NCBI RefSeq assembly: GCF_900100185.1 | Contig: NZ_FNEN01000008.1 | Location: 1-64,000, forward strand | From: Natribacillus halophilus | Lineage (GTDB): Bacteria > Bacillota > Bacilli > Bacillales > Marinococcaceae | Direction of reading: 5' to 3' | Length of the DNA stretch: 64,000 nucleotides | Shown: positions 13,529 through 20,734 of the stretch, piece after piece | How positions within the stretch are numbered: the stretch's first letter is position 1 | How the letters are laid out: each line of letters begins with the position of its first letter | The notes under the pieces: model-generated | Told to the model about the DNA's origin: nothing | Databases searched by the model: none | Seen by the model: only the letters and a program-made list of their open reading frames with translations | Made by a program: the position numbers and the translations under genes

Positions 13529-14413
13529 ATGAAAAGCATATTGTTTTTAACGTTCGGAACGTTCTTGTTCGCTTTCTCGATTACACAATTTGCGATGCCA
13601 AATAACTTGGCGGAAGGAGGAATCGCGGGGCTTTCCCTTTTGCTTTTTTACGCGTTTGAATTCTCGCCGGCGCTAGTCACGTTTGTTTTTAATGCCGTTT
13701 TGCTCGCGATCGGCTATCGTATATTGCCGAGACATATGGTTTATAAATCCCTTTTTAATGTACCGTTATTTTCGTTTTTTGTATTTTTAATGGAAGATTT
13801 GGGACAGCCGATGGCCGATCCGCTGTTGGCGGCCATTTTCACAGGGGTGTTTACCGGAGCGGGCTTTGGCTTCATCTTTCAGGCCGGAAGCACAACCGGA
13901 GGCACTTCGACGGTCGCTCGTATGCTGAATCATAAATTGGGCTGGGAACTCACCGGGGCCAACTTTGTTTTGGACGCCATCATCGTTGGTGTGGGCATTT
14001 TTATCATTGGGCCTCTTTTCACCATGTATACGATTGTCGCGTTGTATATCGGGAAGAAAATCACCGATTACGTCCTGGAAGGCTTTCAGTCCAGAAAAGC
14101 CCTTAATGTCATTTCCGAAAAAGGAAACGAAATCGCGGACGCGGTCAATCGCCTCATGCAATCCAGCGCCACCCTCTATGAAGGGTATGGAACCTATTCG
14201 GATAAAAAGAACTACATGGTCTACATTGTCATTGAAAAACAACGATTGTTTCATTTAAAACAACTTATCTATGAGATCGATGAAAACGCCTTTATCGTCG
14301 TGTATACGGTCAAAGACGTGTCGGGCGGGACATTCTTAAAAAAGTATCATCCGTCGCAAGAATCATTTCCAACCGATGAAACCTTTGAAGAAGAGGATTT
14401 CGACAAGCGTTAA
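13529..14413 (+). CDS. YitT-family membrane protein (DUF161 + DUF2179)
   Basis: The 294-residue product has five to six hydrophobic segments in residues 1-185, including the typical FAMPNNLAEGGIAGLSLLL and GSTTGGTSTVARML motifs. A soluble DUF2179 domain follows (about 205-285: VSEKGNEIADAVNRLMQSSATLYEG and DENAFIVVYTVKDVSGGTF). Bacilli carry several paralogues (YitT, YpjC, YqfU, YxkD); their function is not established. The start is the ATG at 13529, with AAAGGTGATG just upstream. It is transcribed against its neighbours and interrupts the usual yerC-pcrB adjacency. Confidence 0.9.
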   Translation: MKSILFLTFGTFLFAFSITQFAMPNNLAEGGIAGLSLLLFYAFEFSPALVTFVFNAVLLAIGYRILPRHMVYKSLFNVPLFSFFVFLMEDLGQPMADPLLAAIFTGVFTGAGFGFIFQAGSTTGGTSTVARMLNHKLGWELTGANFVLDAIIVGVGIFIIGPLFTMYTIVALYIGKKITDYVLEGFQSRKALNVISEKGNEIADAVNRLMQSSATLYEGYGTYSDKKNYMVYIVIEKQRLFHLKQLIYEIDENAFIVVYTVKDVSGGTFLKKYHPSQESFPTDETFEEEDFDKR

Positions 14414-14479
14414 GGGTAATGAGGAAAAACCTTATTTCATGCCCCTGCGAACGGCGGTCAAACCATGTCTTCATAGACA

Positions 14480-14522
14480 AAATAAATAACCCGAGGGCCA
14501 CGAGATGGCCTTCACTCGGGTT
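14480..14522 (-). terminator. Terminator of yerC
   Basis: On the minus strand AACCCGAG (14522-14515) pairs with CTCGGGTT (14495-14488) around an inner GGCC/GGCC stem, followed by ATTTATTTTG. The stem begins inside the last codons of yerC, and the convergent yitT-like gene ends just beyond. Confidence 0.75.
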
Positions 14523-14820
14523 GACTTTTTTCTCCATGCACACGACTTAGGGCCATTTGGTAACTTTCATTCCCGTAATTCAAACAACGTTTCACCCGGC
14601 TAATCGTGGCTGTGCTCGCCCCCGTCTCTACTTCAATGGAATGATATGTTTTTCCGTCTTGCAGCATGCGCGCGACTTCAAGGCGTTGCGCCAGCGACTG
14701 AACTTCATTAATCGTGCAAAGGTCATCAAAAAATTGATAACATTCCTCAATATCTCGCAAAGAAAGGATCGCCTGGAACAACTGATCCATTTCCTGACCG
14801 CGTAACTTATCGATTTGCAT
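14512..14820 (-). CDS. yerC: YerC/YecD family TrpR-related repressor
   Basis: Starting at ATG 14820 (MQIDKLRGQEMDQLF) behind GAGAGG, the product has 102 residues. The central helix-turn-helix shows LAQRLEVARMLQDGKTYHSI followed by STATISRVKRCL, the TrpR-like arrangement of the YerC family. An upstream in-frame extension to 14946 runs through a 53-bp repeat and has no better ribosome site. Genomic position near yerA and pcrB matches B. subtilis. Regulatory targets are unknown; histidine or purine links have been proposed for the family but nothing here proves them. Confidence 0.9.
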   Translation of the reverse strand: MQIDKLRGQEMDQLFQAILSLRDIEECYQFFDDLCTINEVQSLAQRLEVARMLQDGKTYHSIEVETGASTATISRVKRCLNYGNESYQMALSRVHGEKSQPE

Positions 14821-14847
14821 AGCTACCTCTCTTTCATTTTTTAGCAG

Positions 14848-14900
14848 ATAAGTGAAACTAAGGCTTTCGCCAGGCTTGGCGATAAGCCAAGTTTTCTTTA
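14848..14900 (-). repeat. 53-bp inverted repeat, copy 1
   Basis: On the minus strand this reads from TAAAGAAAACTTGGCTTATC to CACTTAT and matches positions 19307-19359 of the plus strand at 52 of 53 bases. It contains two overlapping hairpins (CTTGGC-ttatc-GCCAAG and GGCTT...AAGCC). It fills the space between the yerA stop and the yerC ribosome site. Confidence 0.9.
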
Positions 14901-14902
14901 TT

Positions 14903-16648
14903 TTAACGCATGATCGTAGGAAAGAGAATGCTTTTTTTGTGTACATCGTAAATTCCCTTGGCCGTCGTTCTTACGTAAGGCAAGTGCGTCGATGAGAAGA
15001 AGAAGATGCTATAGAGAGGGTCCTCATGCGGATACCCGCTTTTCTTCAGGACATCGACGAAAGCTGCGTGTCTGTCTATAACTCCTTCCATCTCAAGGTC
15101 GGACATCATCCCGAAATATGGGAGTGGAAGCTCCAGACGCCGGTTCTCGTCTTCATTTTCAATGAAGATACCTCCACCGTTGGCCTTCAGTTTTGCAAAT
15201 GCTGCTTTCATCGCTGACTTTTTCTTCCCGATCAGAACGATATCGCCGGTGACCGAAAAGGTCGTCGCCAAACCGTCCAATTGAGTGGCAAAGCCTTTCA
15301 GTATCGTATTCATACGCCATTTTCCCTCTCGATCGATCATGGCAAAATAACATTGATCATGATCGTAGCTAAGGGCTTCTTTTGTACCGTCGATATCAAT
15401 ATGATAAGGCTTCAGCAATACATTGTTAACGAGGTGAATACCCATCGGCATGGAAAAATGCATATCTTCTTCCTGTAAATCCCAGTCTATGCCTTGCTGC
15501 GTCGATGCGTACGCTCCCCAATCAAAGGGTTCCGGCTCGTTTACGACCCGTCCCTCCTGCACGATCCACTCGCCTTTTGCCAACACTGAAATCGGGGTGG
15601 GGTCCTGTATATCCATGAGAAAATTGAGATGTGCCACTCGACCGGGAGCAATCATGCCGTGCATGTCCTCAATCCCGTAATGGCGCGCGACATTATAAGA
15701 CACCATTTCATAAGCGGACAGAGGATCAACGCCTTCTTCGAGCACAATCCGTAAAAGCTCATCCATGACGCCGGGTTCATAGAACGTGGGGCTGCTTCCA
15801 TCCGTCGTGAGCAGGAAGCGACTGTAATCTTCAATGCCTGCTTCCTCCAGCTCTTTGATCAGTCGCGGCAAATCCGGGCGCAGCGATGAATGACGCAACG
15901 TTGTCGTATATCCCGCGTCAAGCCGACGTAAAATCTCCTCACCCGTGATCGCTTCATGATCGCTCATGACCCCGAGTAACGCCAGCTGGGACAATGTTTT
16001 TTCCGAAGCCCCCGGCAAGTGCCCTTCCATCGGTTTATTTCCTTTTTTCATTTGTTCTATCCAGTGCAACATCGTATCGTCACCGGCAATCACCCGTGGC
16101 CAGCCGCTTAATTCTCCGCCCTGGAGCACGAGCGGATGATTAATCCAATCTTCGAGATTTTGCGGTGTAAACAGACGATTTTCCCTGTTCGTTTCCGTTT
16201 GCGCGTCTACCCGGCTGGACCAATAGAGAGACGAAGGGCCCTTGCCCATTTCGGTTATGAATGACAGCGCTTTCTTTTTCTCCAAGTGCATGAGCAATAT
16301 CAGGTTATCATTGATGATGGTGCTCGTTCCTCTGTTCAGCGCATAATCCGCGAACGCGCGGGGATGATATAACATGAACGGATGGGCATGGTGTTCGATA
16401 TAACCGGGCACGACAAATTGCCCGCGGGCATCGTAGAACTCCGTATCCGTCGTATTCCCCGGTAAATTGTCTCCGACATAGACGATCCGGTCCTGATAAA
16501 TCCAAATGTTTGCTTTCGTCCACTGCTTGCGTCCGCTATTCAGATAAGTGGCGTTTGTAATGACGAGCGTCGGCGCCCGTTCTCCGCGGACGACATCGAT
16601 TTGCCTTCGTTTTGCTTGTTTATCCCATAATGAGAATGAAGGATGAAT
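14903..16648 (-). CDS. yerA: YerA-like adenine deaminase family protein, probable ATT start
   Basis: This amidohydrolase of the Ade/YerA type has the metal motif IEHHAHP. The first ATG, GTG or TTG in frame is a GTG at 16411, inside the conserved VVPGYIEHHAHP segment, which would delete the N-terminal barrel part. Translation upstream stays open to a stop at 16654 and reads family-like sequence such as KANIWIYQDRIVYVGDNLPG. An ATT at 16648 sits nine bases after AGG of the strong site AGGTGAT and gives 581 residues, close to the about 580 of B. subtilis YerA. I therefore place the start there; a one-base indel restoring the ATG at about 16658 is the alternative. Adenine deaminase activity (adenine to hypoxanthine) fits the nearby purine operon but is inferred. 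Confidence 0.8.
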   Translation of the reverse strand: MHPSFSLWDKQAKRRQIDVVRGERAPTLVITNATYLNSGRKQWTKANIWIYQDRIVYVGDNLPGNTTDTEFYDARGQFVVPGYIEHHAHPFMLYHPRAFADYALNRGTSTIINDNLILLMHLEKKKALSFITEMGKGPSSLYWSSRVDAQTETNRENRLFTPQNLEDWINHPLVLQGGELSGWPRVIAGDDTMLHWIEQMKKGNKPMEGHLPGASEKTLSQLALLGVMSDHEAITGEEILRRLDAGYTTTLRHSSLRPDLPRLIKELEEAGIEDYSRFLLTTDGSSPTFYEPGVMDELLRIVLEEGVDPLSAYEMVSYNVARHYGIEDMHGMIAPGRVAHLNFLMDIQDPTPISVLAKGEWIVQEGRVVNEPEPFDWGAYASTQQGIDWDLQEEDMHFSMPMGIHLVNNVLLKPYHIDIDGTKEALSYDHDQCYFAMIDREGKWRMNTILKGFATQLDGLATTFSVTGDIVLIGKKKSAMKAAFAKLKANGGGIFIENEDENRRLELPLPYFGMMSDLEMEGVIDRHAAFVDVLKKSGYPHEDPLYSIFFFSSTHLPYVRTTAKGIYDVHKKSILFPTIMR

Positions 16649-16748
16649 GGTTCATCACCTACTGTTTTTAAATTCTGCATTCATTTTAACACAAGTTCAG
16701 CGTCTGCACCCCTTTAAACTACGACAAAAATATGAAAGGATAGTTTTT

Positions 16749-16952
16749 ATGAATATCAGTACGATGAACGCAATAATAAGGATTGCTTGCGGATCCACCA
16801 TTTTGGCTTGGGCAACATCTAAACTTGTGCGAAAACCCCTGTGCTTCACAGGTCTTGTGTGCGCCATGTGCGGCGGTATAAAAATAGGCACAGGCATCTT
16901 CCGCTATTGTCCGATCACCGCTCTTGTCTCCGATAAAAAATATAGGCGTTAG
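16749..16952 (+). CDS. DUF2892 (YgaP-type) membrane protein
   Basis: From ATG 16749, behind AAAGGATAG, the product has 67 residues. Two hydrophobic segments frame a short loop (IIRIACGSTILAWATSKL, then LCFTGLVCAMCGGIKIGTG), followed by FRYCPITAL, the end typical of DUF2892 proteins and of the membrane anchor of YgaP rhodanese. Family members are small integral membrane proteins of unknown role, some linked to sulfur metabolism. It is divergent from yerA, the two starts being about 100 bp apart. Confidence 0.8.
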   Translation: MNISTMNAIIRIACGSTILAWATSKLVRKPLCFTGLVCAMCGGIKIGTGIFRYCPITALVSDKKYRR

Positions 16953-16966
16953 CGCATAACACACTC

Positions 16967-17031
16967 AACCCCCGTTATCATACCTTATGGTATAGGCGTA
17001 GAATTGTACAATCGTCTAATGATCGGGGGTT
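16967..17031 (+). promoter_or_regulatory. Leader structure sequestering the permease ribosome site
   Basis: AACCCCCG (16967-16974) is complementary to CGGGGGTT (17024-17031), which contains the ribosome site of the permease starting at 17035. ATCAT (16977-16981) pairs with ATGAT (17019-17023), extending the stem to 13 bp with a two-base bulge. Inside lie two further palindromes, TACCTTATGGTA and ATTGTACAAT, giving a three-way-junction shape. Closing the stem would block translation. A riboswitch or protein-controlled leader is possible; I match it to no known class. Confidence 0.5.
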
Positions 17032-17034
17032 ATC

Positions 17035-18444
17035 ATGGCGTTTACACATGTATTTTTTCTCATCGTCATTGCCACAGTGTTTATATTCATCTTTTGGCGA
17101 AAAAATGTCGTTTTTCCGGTGATTCTCGGAACGTTTTTACTTGCTTTCTTCCACTATACAGACCTCGCGGTTCTGGATCGGCTGATTTCCTCGGCTCAAG
17201 CCGTGTTTCTCGCGTTCATGAATGCCGGCATTGAACTGTTCGACATTATGCTGATCATCACTTTAATGGTCGCGATGTTGCAGGCGCTGCGGGCGGTCGG
17301 TGCTGCTGAGCTAATGTTTTCACCGCTTAAAAAATTAATGATCAATCCGACGATGTCCTTTTTCGTCCTTGGGGTTACGATGTATCTCGCCTCGCTCTTC
17401 TTTTGGCCGACGCCCGCGATTGCACTCGTCGGTACCGTGCTGATTCCGATTGCCGTCAAAGCGGGATTGCCTGCCATTGGCGCGGCAGTTGCGGTGAATT
17501 TGTTCGGACACGGAATGGCGTTATCGGGGGATCTCGTCGTTCAGGGTGCCGGAAATATAACAGCAGGTGCCGCGGGGCTGGATATAAGTGAAATTTTGCC
17601 ATACACAGCGTTATTTTCTTTAGTGGTCGGTTTTGTGGCCATTCCCATCGCGTTTTTCACGATTAAAAGAGGCATGAAAAAAGGAAAATGGAAAGCAGAT
17701 GAGGCTGCGCTCGATATCAAAACGACCGACACGTATAAAGGACGCCCGAAAATATCCAAAACGATGGCAATATTCGTCCCGCTTGTATTGCTGACGATTG
17801 TCGGGCTTATGTTGTATCGGGCCGTTTTTCACCCGGAAGCGGCCATTCAGGGCCAGGATGCCACCGCCTTGCTCGGCGGAACCGCTGTCTTTTTGATGAT
17901 GATCGCGACGTTCGTCAAAGGCGGGGTCCAAGGGATGAGCAATATCGTGGAATATATAAAGGAAGGCTTCTACTTCGCACTCAAAATCTTCGCGCCGATT
18001 ATTCCGTTGGCCGGGTTCTTTTTCCTCGGACACCCGGACCATGCAGAAGCCGTGCTCGGAGAAGGCGCGCCCGGATTTCTCTTCGATATCGGTGAGTCGC
18101 TCTCGCAATATATTGACGGCAGTCCTGCCATGCTCGTCATAGGTATCGTGGTCATCGCCATACTGGCTGGTTTAGATGGGTCCGGTTTTTCCGGATTACC
18201 GCTTGTCGGCGGCCTTTCGGCAGCGCTCGGGCAGGCAACGGGGATAGACGTCGCGGTCCTCGCTTCACTCGGGCAAGTCGTGACGATTTTCGTCGGAGGG
18301 GGAACCCTCGCAGCCTGGGCATTCGGAGCTGCGGCAGATGCCGGAATCGCCGGGGTTAAACCTGCGGAACTCGTGAGACAAAACCTTGTACCTGTTCTGA
18401 TCGGGGTTGTTGTTGCTTCGATTGTGGCTGTTTGGATGCTATAG
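17035..18444 (+). CDS. Multispanning permease of unknown substrate
   Basis: The 469-residue protein has about 11-12 hydrophobic segments and two glycine-rich re-entrant-like stretches: ALSGDLVVQGAGNITAG near residue 165 and VTIFVGGGTLAAWAFGAAA near 415-435. This pseudo-twofold layout resembles ion-transporter superfamily carriers (NhaC, GntP and CitM types), but I cannot place it in one family. A soluble loop near residues 215-240 is rich in lysine. It starts three bases after the leader stem at 16967-17031. Its position next to yerA hints at a nucleobase or related substrate, which is weak evidence only. Confidence 0.75.
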   Translation: MAFTHVFFLIVIATVFIFIFWRKNVVFPVILGTFLLAFFHYTDLAVLDRLISSAQAVFLAFMNAGIELFDIMLIITLMVAMLQALRAVGAAELMFSPLKKLMINPTMSFFVLGVTMYLASLFFWPTPAIALVGTVLIPIAVKAGLPAIGAAVAVNLFGHGMALSGDLVVQGAGNITAGAAGLDISEILPYTALFSLVVGFVAIPIAFFTIKRGMKKGKWKADEAALDIKTTDTYKGRPKISKTMAIFVPLVLLTIVGLMLYRAVFHPEAAIQGQDATALLGGTAVFLMMIATFVKGGVQGMSNIVEYIKEGFYFALKIFAPIIPLAGFFFLGHPDHAEAVLGEGAPGFLFDIGESLSQYIDGSPAMLVIGIVVIAILAGLDGSGFSGLPLVGGLSAALGQATGIDVAVLASLGQVVTIFVGGGTLAAWAFGAAADAGIAGVKPAELVRQNLVPVLIGVVVASIVAVWML

Positions 18445-18581
18445 TTGCTAGAGGTGGGAAGTTGGAAATTAGAAGGAGAAAAAGCAGGCGGTTGGAGCTC
18501 TTTTTTCGGTTGAGCACCGCCGTTCACGTTCCAACGGATGCGGTTGCCTGCCTTTGTGGATCATAACGGTGCGTGGTGGTA

Positions 18582-18661
18582 TTGATTTATCTTAACAACA
18601 AGAGATATGATAAGGTATCCAATTCAAAAAGAGGGTGAACTGTAGGACGATGAAGTACTAA
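18582..18661 (+). promoter_or_regulatory. Promoter and three-codon leader ORF of the ABC-F gene
   Basis: TTGATT (18582-18587) and TATGAT (18606-18611), 18 bp apart, form a plausible sigma-A promoter. Downstream, GAGGGTGA precedes an ATG at 18650 that opens a tiny frame reading Met-Lys-Tyr-stop (18650-18661). Very short leader ORFs upstream of a terminator are the hallmark of ribosome-stalling attenuation of ABC-F antibiotic resistance genes. Confidence 0.6.
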
Positions 18662-18842
18662 TCCTATTTTTACGGAACAGACGAACATATGTATCAATAG
18701 ACTTTCAATAGGAAGGTTTATTTTGCATGTTCTTCGTCATCGTTCGGAATAGGATTGGTTATCCATATTGTGTAGCCTGCGGGTATGTAACTATATGCCT
18801 CCTATTCTGAACGTCTGTCTATGAATAGGGGGCTATTTTTTT
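18662..18842 (+). promoter_or_regulatory. Transcription attenuator of the ABC-F gene
   Basis: A terminator stem GCCTCCTATTC (18797-18807) with GAATAGGGGGC (18823-18833) is followed by TATTTTTTTT. Upstream segments can form competing pairs: AATCCTATTTTTACGG near 18660 with CGGAATAGGATT near 18754, and ACAGACG near 18684 with CGTCTGT in the terminator loop. Ribosome stalling on the leader ORF would be expected to switch between these forms. The control region is intact although the gene it controls is truncated. Confidence 0.7.
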
Positions 18843-18878
18843 TAGTCTCCATCTTTAAAAGAAATGGAGATGATCTAA

Positions 18879-19349
18879 TTGGTATTGATCCAATTACAAA
18901 ACATCCGCTTTAATGTCAGAGATCGAACGTTATTCCATATTAATGATTTAAACATTCATCAAGGAGACCGTATCGGCTTAATCGGCCGCAATGGTTCAGG
19001 AAAAACATCCTTGCTACAGATGGTTAACGGAGACATTCCACCTGCTTCCGGAACGATAACGAAGAATGCATCCGTCGCACTGCTTCCGCAAATTAAGCCG
19101 CGTATGGAACAGAAAAGCGGTGGAGAAATCTCTCAGGCTGTCATTAATCAAACGCTTGCGCGTGAATCCGAGCTGATGCTAGCTGATGAGCCTACGACAC
19201 ACCTCGATTTGGCTCATATGGAAAAGATTTATCAAAGTTGTATTCAAAAAAAAGACCTTGCCATTCATCCCCTTATTGAAATAAGGGGCGTTCTGGCAAT
19301 TGGCAGTAAAGAAAACTTGGCTTATCGCCAAGCCTGGCGAAAGCCTTAG
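18879..19349 (+). pseudogene. Truncated ABC-F ribosome-protection ATPase (Vga/Lsa/VmlR-like)
   Basis: The frame opens at TTG 18879 behind GGAGATGATC, an excellent ribosome site. The first nucleotide-binding domain is partly present: Walker A GRNGSGKT (about residues 38-45), signature KSGGEISQ, Walker B LMLADEPTTHLD. Sequence ends at residue 156, whereas ABC-F proteins have about 500-550 residues with two such domains and a linker that reaches the ribosome. The segment between Walker A and signature is also short. The last dozen codons and the stop come from the 53-bp repeat at 19307-19359, so the gene was cut at or near that repeat. A resistance role (lincosamide, streptogramin A or pleuromutilin type) would have been lost. 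Confidence 0.85.
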
Positions 19350-19359
19350 TTGCACTTAT
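19307..19359 (+). repeat. 53-bp inverted repeat, copy 2
   Basis: This copy is in inverted orientation to 14848-14900, with one mismatch in 53 bases. It supplies the last codons and the stop of the truncated ABC-F frame. The two copies bracket yerA, the DUF2892 gene, the permease and the ABC-F remnant (about 4.5 kb). Confidence 0.9.
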
Positions 19360-19394
19360 GCATGATAAGAAAGTTTTTTACTTTCTTATCTGCC

Positions 19395-19424
19395 GAAAAA
19401 AGACTTCGGACAATAACCGAAGCC
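19395..19424 (-). terminator. Terminator of the purine operon
   Basis: On the minus strand CTTCGG (19422-19417) pairs with CCGAAG (19409-19404), followed by TCTTTTTTC. It lies 30 bp beyond the purD stop. A second A/T-rich hairpin (GATAAGAAAG/CTTTCTTATC) lies further downstream. Confidence 0.8.
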
Positions 19425-19453
19425 TTTCCTTATGGATTATCGGGAGCGCCATT

Positions 19454-20719
19454 CTACTCCTTGCTCCCAAGCCCACGGGCGCCAATGTCTGTGCGATAAT
19501 GATAACCATCAAGCTTCAAGGTTCTCATCTGCTTATACACACGCTTCTGGGCTTTCGCGACCGTTTCGCCAAACGAGGTCAGTAAAAATACCCGGCCGCC
19601 GCTGCTCCGCAACGTTTGCGCATCACCGTCAACACCGGCGTAAAACATCATGCTGTCTTCCGGATCGAACGCAATGTTGCCAGGCACTTCCAACCCTTTC
19701 TGATAAGCTCCGGGATAACCTTCCGCCGCGCCTACCACTCCGACGAGCGCTTCCCGTTTCCAGGAGAGTTCGGGCGTACGGCCGTCGAGCACTTCCAGCA
19801 GCACTTCGGCGAGATCATCTTCCATTCGCGGTAGAATCACCTGGGCTTCCGGGTCGCCGAAACGAGCGTTAAATTCAATCACTTTCGGTCCGGCGTCGGT
19901 AAGTACTAATCCTGCATACAATACGCCGGTAAAAGGGGCTCCTTCGGTGACCAACGCTGAAGCGGCCGGTTGCAGGATCGCATCAAACGCTGTTTCCATC
20001 ACATCCTCCCCGACATGGGGCACGGGCGAATAGGCCCCCATCCCGCCGGTGTTCGGACCTTGATCACCATCATATACCCGTTTATGATCCTGCGATTCTG
20101 CCAGGGGTACGACCGTGTCTCCATTGACGAGCCCCATCAGGGAAATTTCTTCGCCTTCCAGGTACTCCTCGAGGACCACTTTCGCACCCGTCCCAAACGC
20201 GTCATTCTGCAAAACATTTGCCAGGGCATCTTCGGCTTCCGACCACGTCTTCGCGACTGTTACCCCTTTTCCCGCTGCCAAACCATCGGCTTTAACGACG
20301 ATCGGAACACCTTTTTCGGATATATAGGCTTTTGCCCTGTCAAAATCGGTGAACACGGCATAGTCTGCCGTAGGGATGCCGTACCTTTTCATCATATCTT
20401 TTGCGAAGGATTTGCTTCCTTCGATGCGTGCGGCATTCTTTTTTGGTGCAAATACTTTTAACCCTTCCTGTGCAAATACATCGGCCACACCTGCAAGCAA
20501 CGACGCTTCCGGTCCAATGACCGTAAGGTCGACATCGTGTTTTTTTGCTGCGGCCGCTAACGCTTCGCCATCTTCCGCATCAACAGACAGGCGCTCGGCC
20601 ACATGATCCATTCCCGGATTTCCCGGAGCTACATAAACGCGGTCCACGATCGGACTGATGCTTAGCTTCCAGGCGAGGACATGCTCCCGTCCGCCGCTGC
20701 CAACGACCAATACATTCAT
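19454..20719 (-). CDS. purD: Phosphoribosylamine-glycine ligase
   Basis: The 421-residue ATP-grasp enzyme begins MNVLVVGSGGREHVLAWKL and carries KADGLAAGKGVTVA (about residue 147), LEEYLEGEEISLMGLVNGD, GPNTGGMGAYSPVP and the metal-site EFNARFGDPEAQVILPRM. It ligates glycine to 5-phosphoribosylamine in step two of IMP synthesis. It is the last of the twelve pur genes and ends before a terminator, with 15 bases between it and purH. Confidence 0.98.
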   Translation of the reverse strand: MNVLVVGSGGREHVLAWKLSISPIVDRVYVAPGNPGMDHVAERLSVDAEDGEALAAAAKKHDVDLTVIGPEASLLAGVADVFAQEGLKVFAPKKNAARIEGSKSFAKDMMKRYGIPTADYAVFTDFDRAKAYISEKGVPIVVKADGLAAGKGVTVAKTWSEAEDALANVLQNDAFGTGAKVVLEEYLEGEEISLMGLVNGDTVVPLAESQDHKRVYDGDQGPNTGGMGAYSPVPHVGEDVMETAFDAILQPAASALVTEGAPFTGVLYAGLVLTDAGPKVIEFNARFGDPEAQVILPRMEDDLAEVLLEVLDGRTPELSWKREALVGVVGAAEGYPGAYQKGLEVPGNIAFDPEDSMMFYAGVDGDAQTLRSSGGRVFLLTSFGETVAKAQKRVYKQMRTLKLDGYHYRTDIGARGLGSKE

Positions 20720-20734
20720 GTTTTTTGCCTCCCC

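Noticed and set aside
14848-19359. Composite transposon bounded by the 53-bp repeats
   Set aside because: No transposase gene lies between them, and the yerA position is the conserved Bacillus location, so the segment as a whole did not transpose here.
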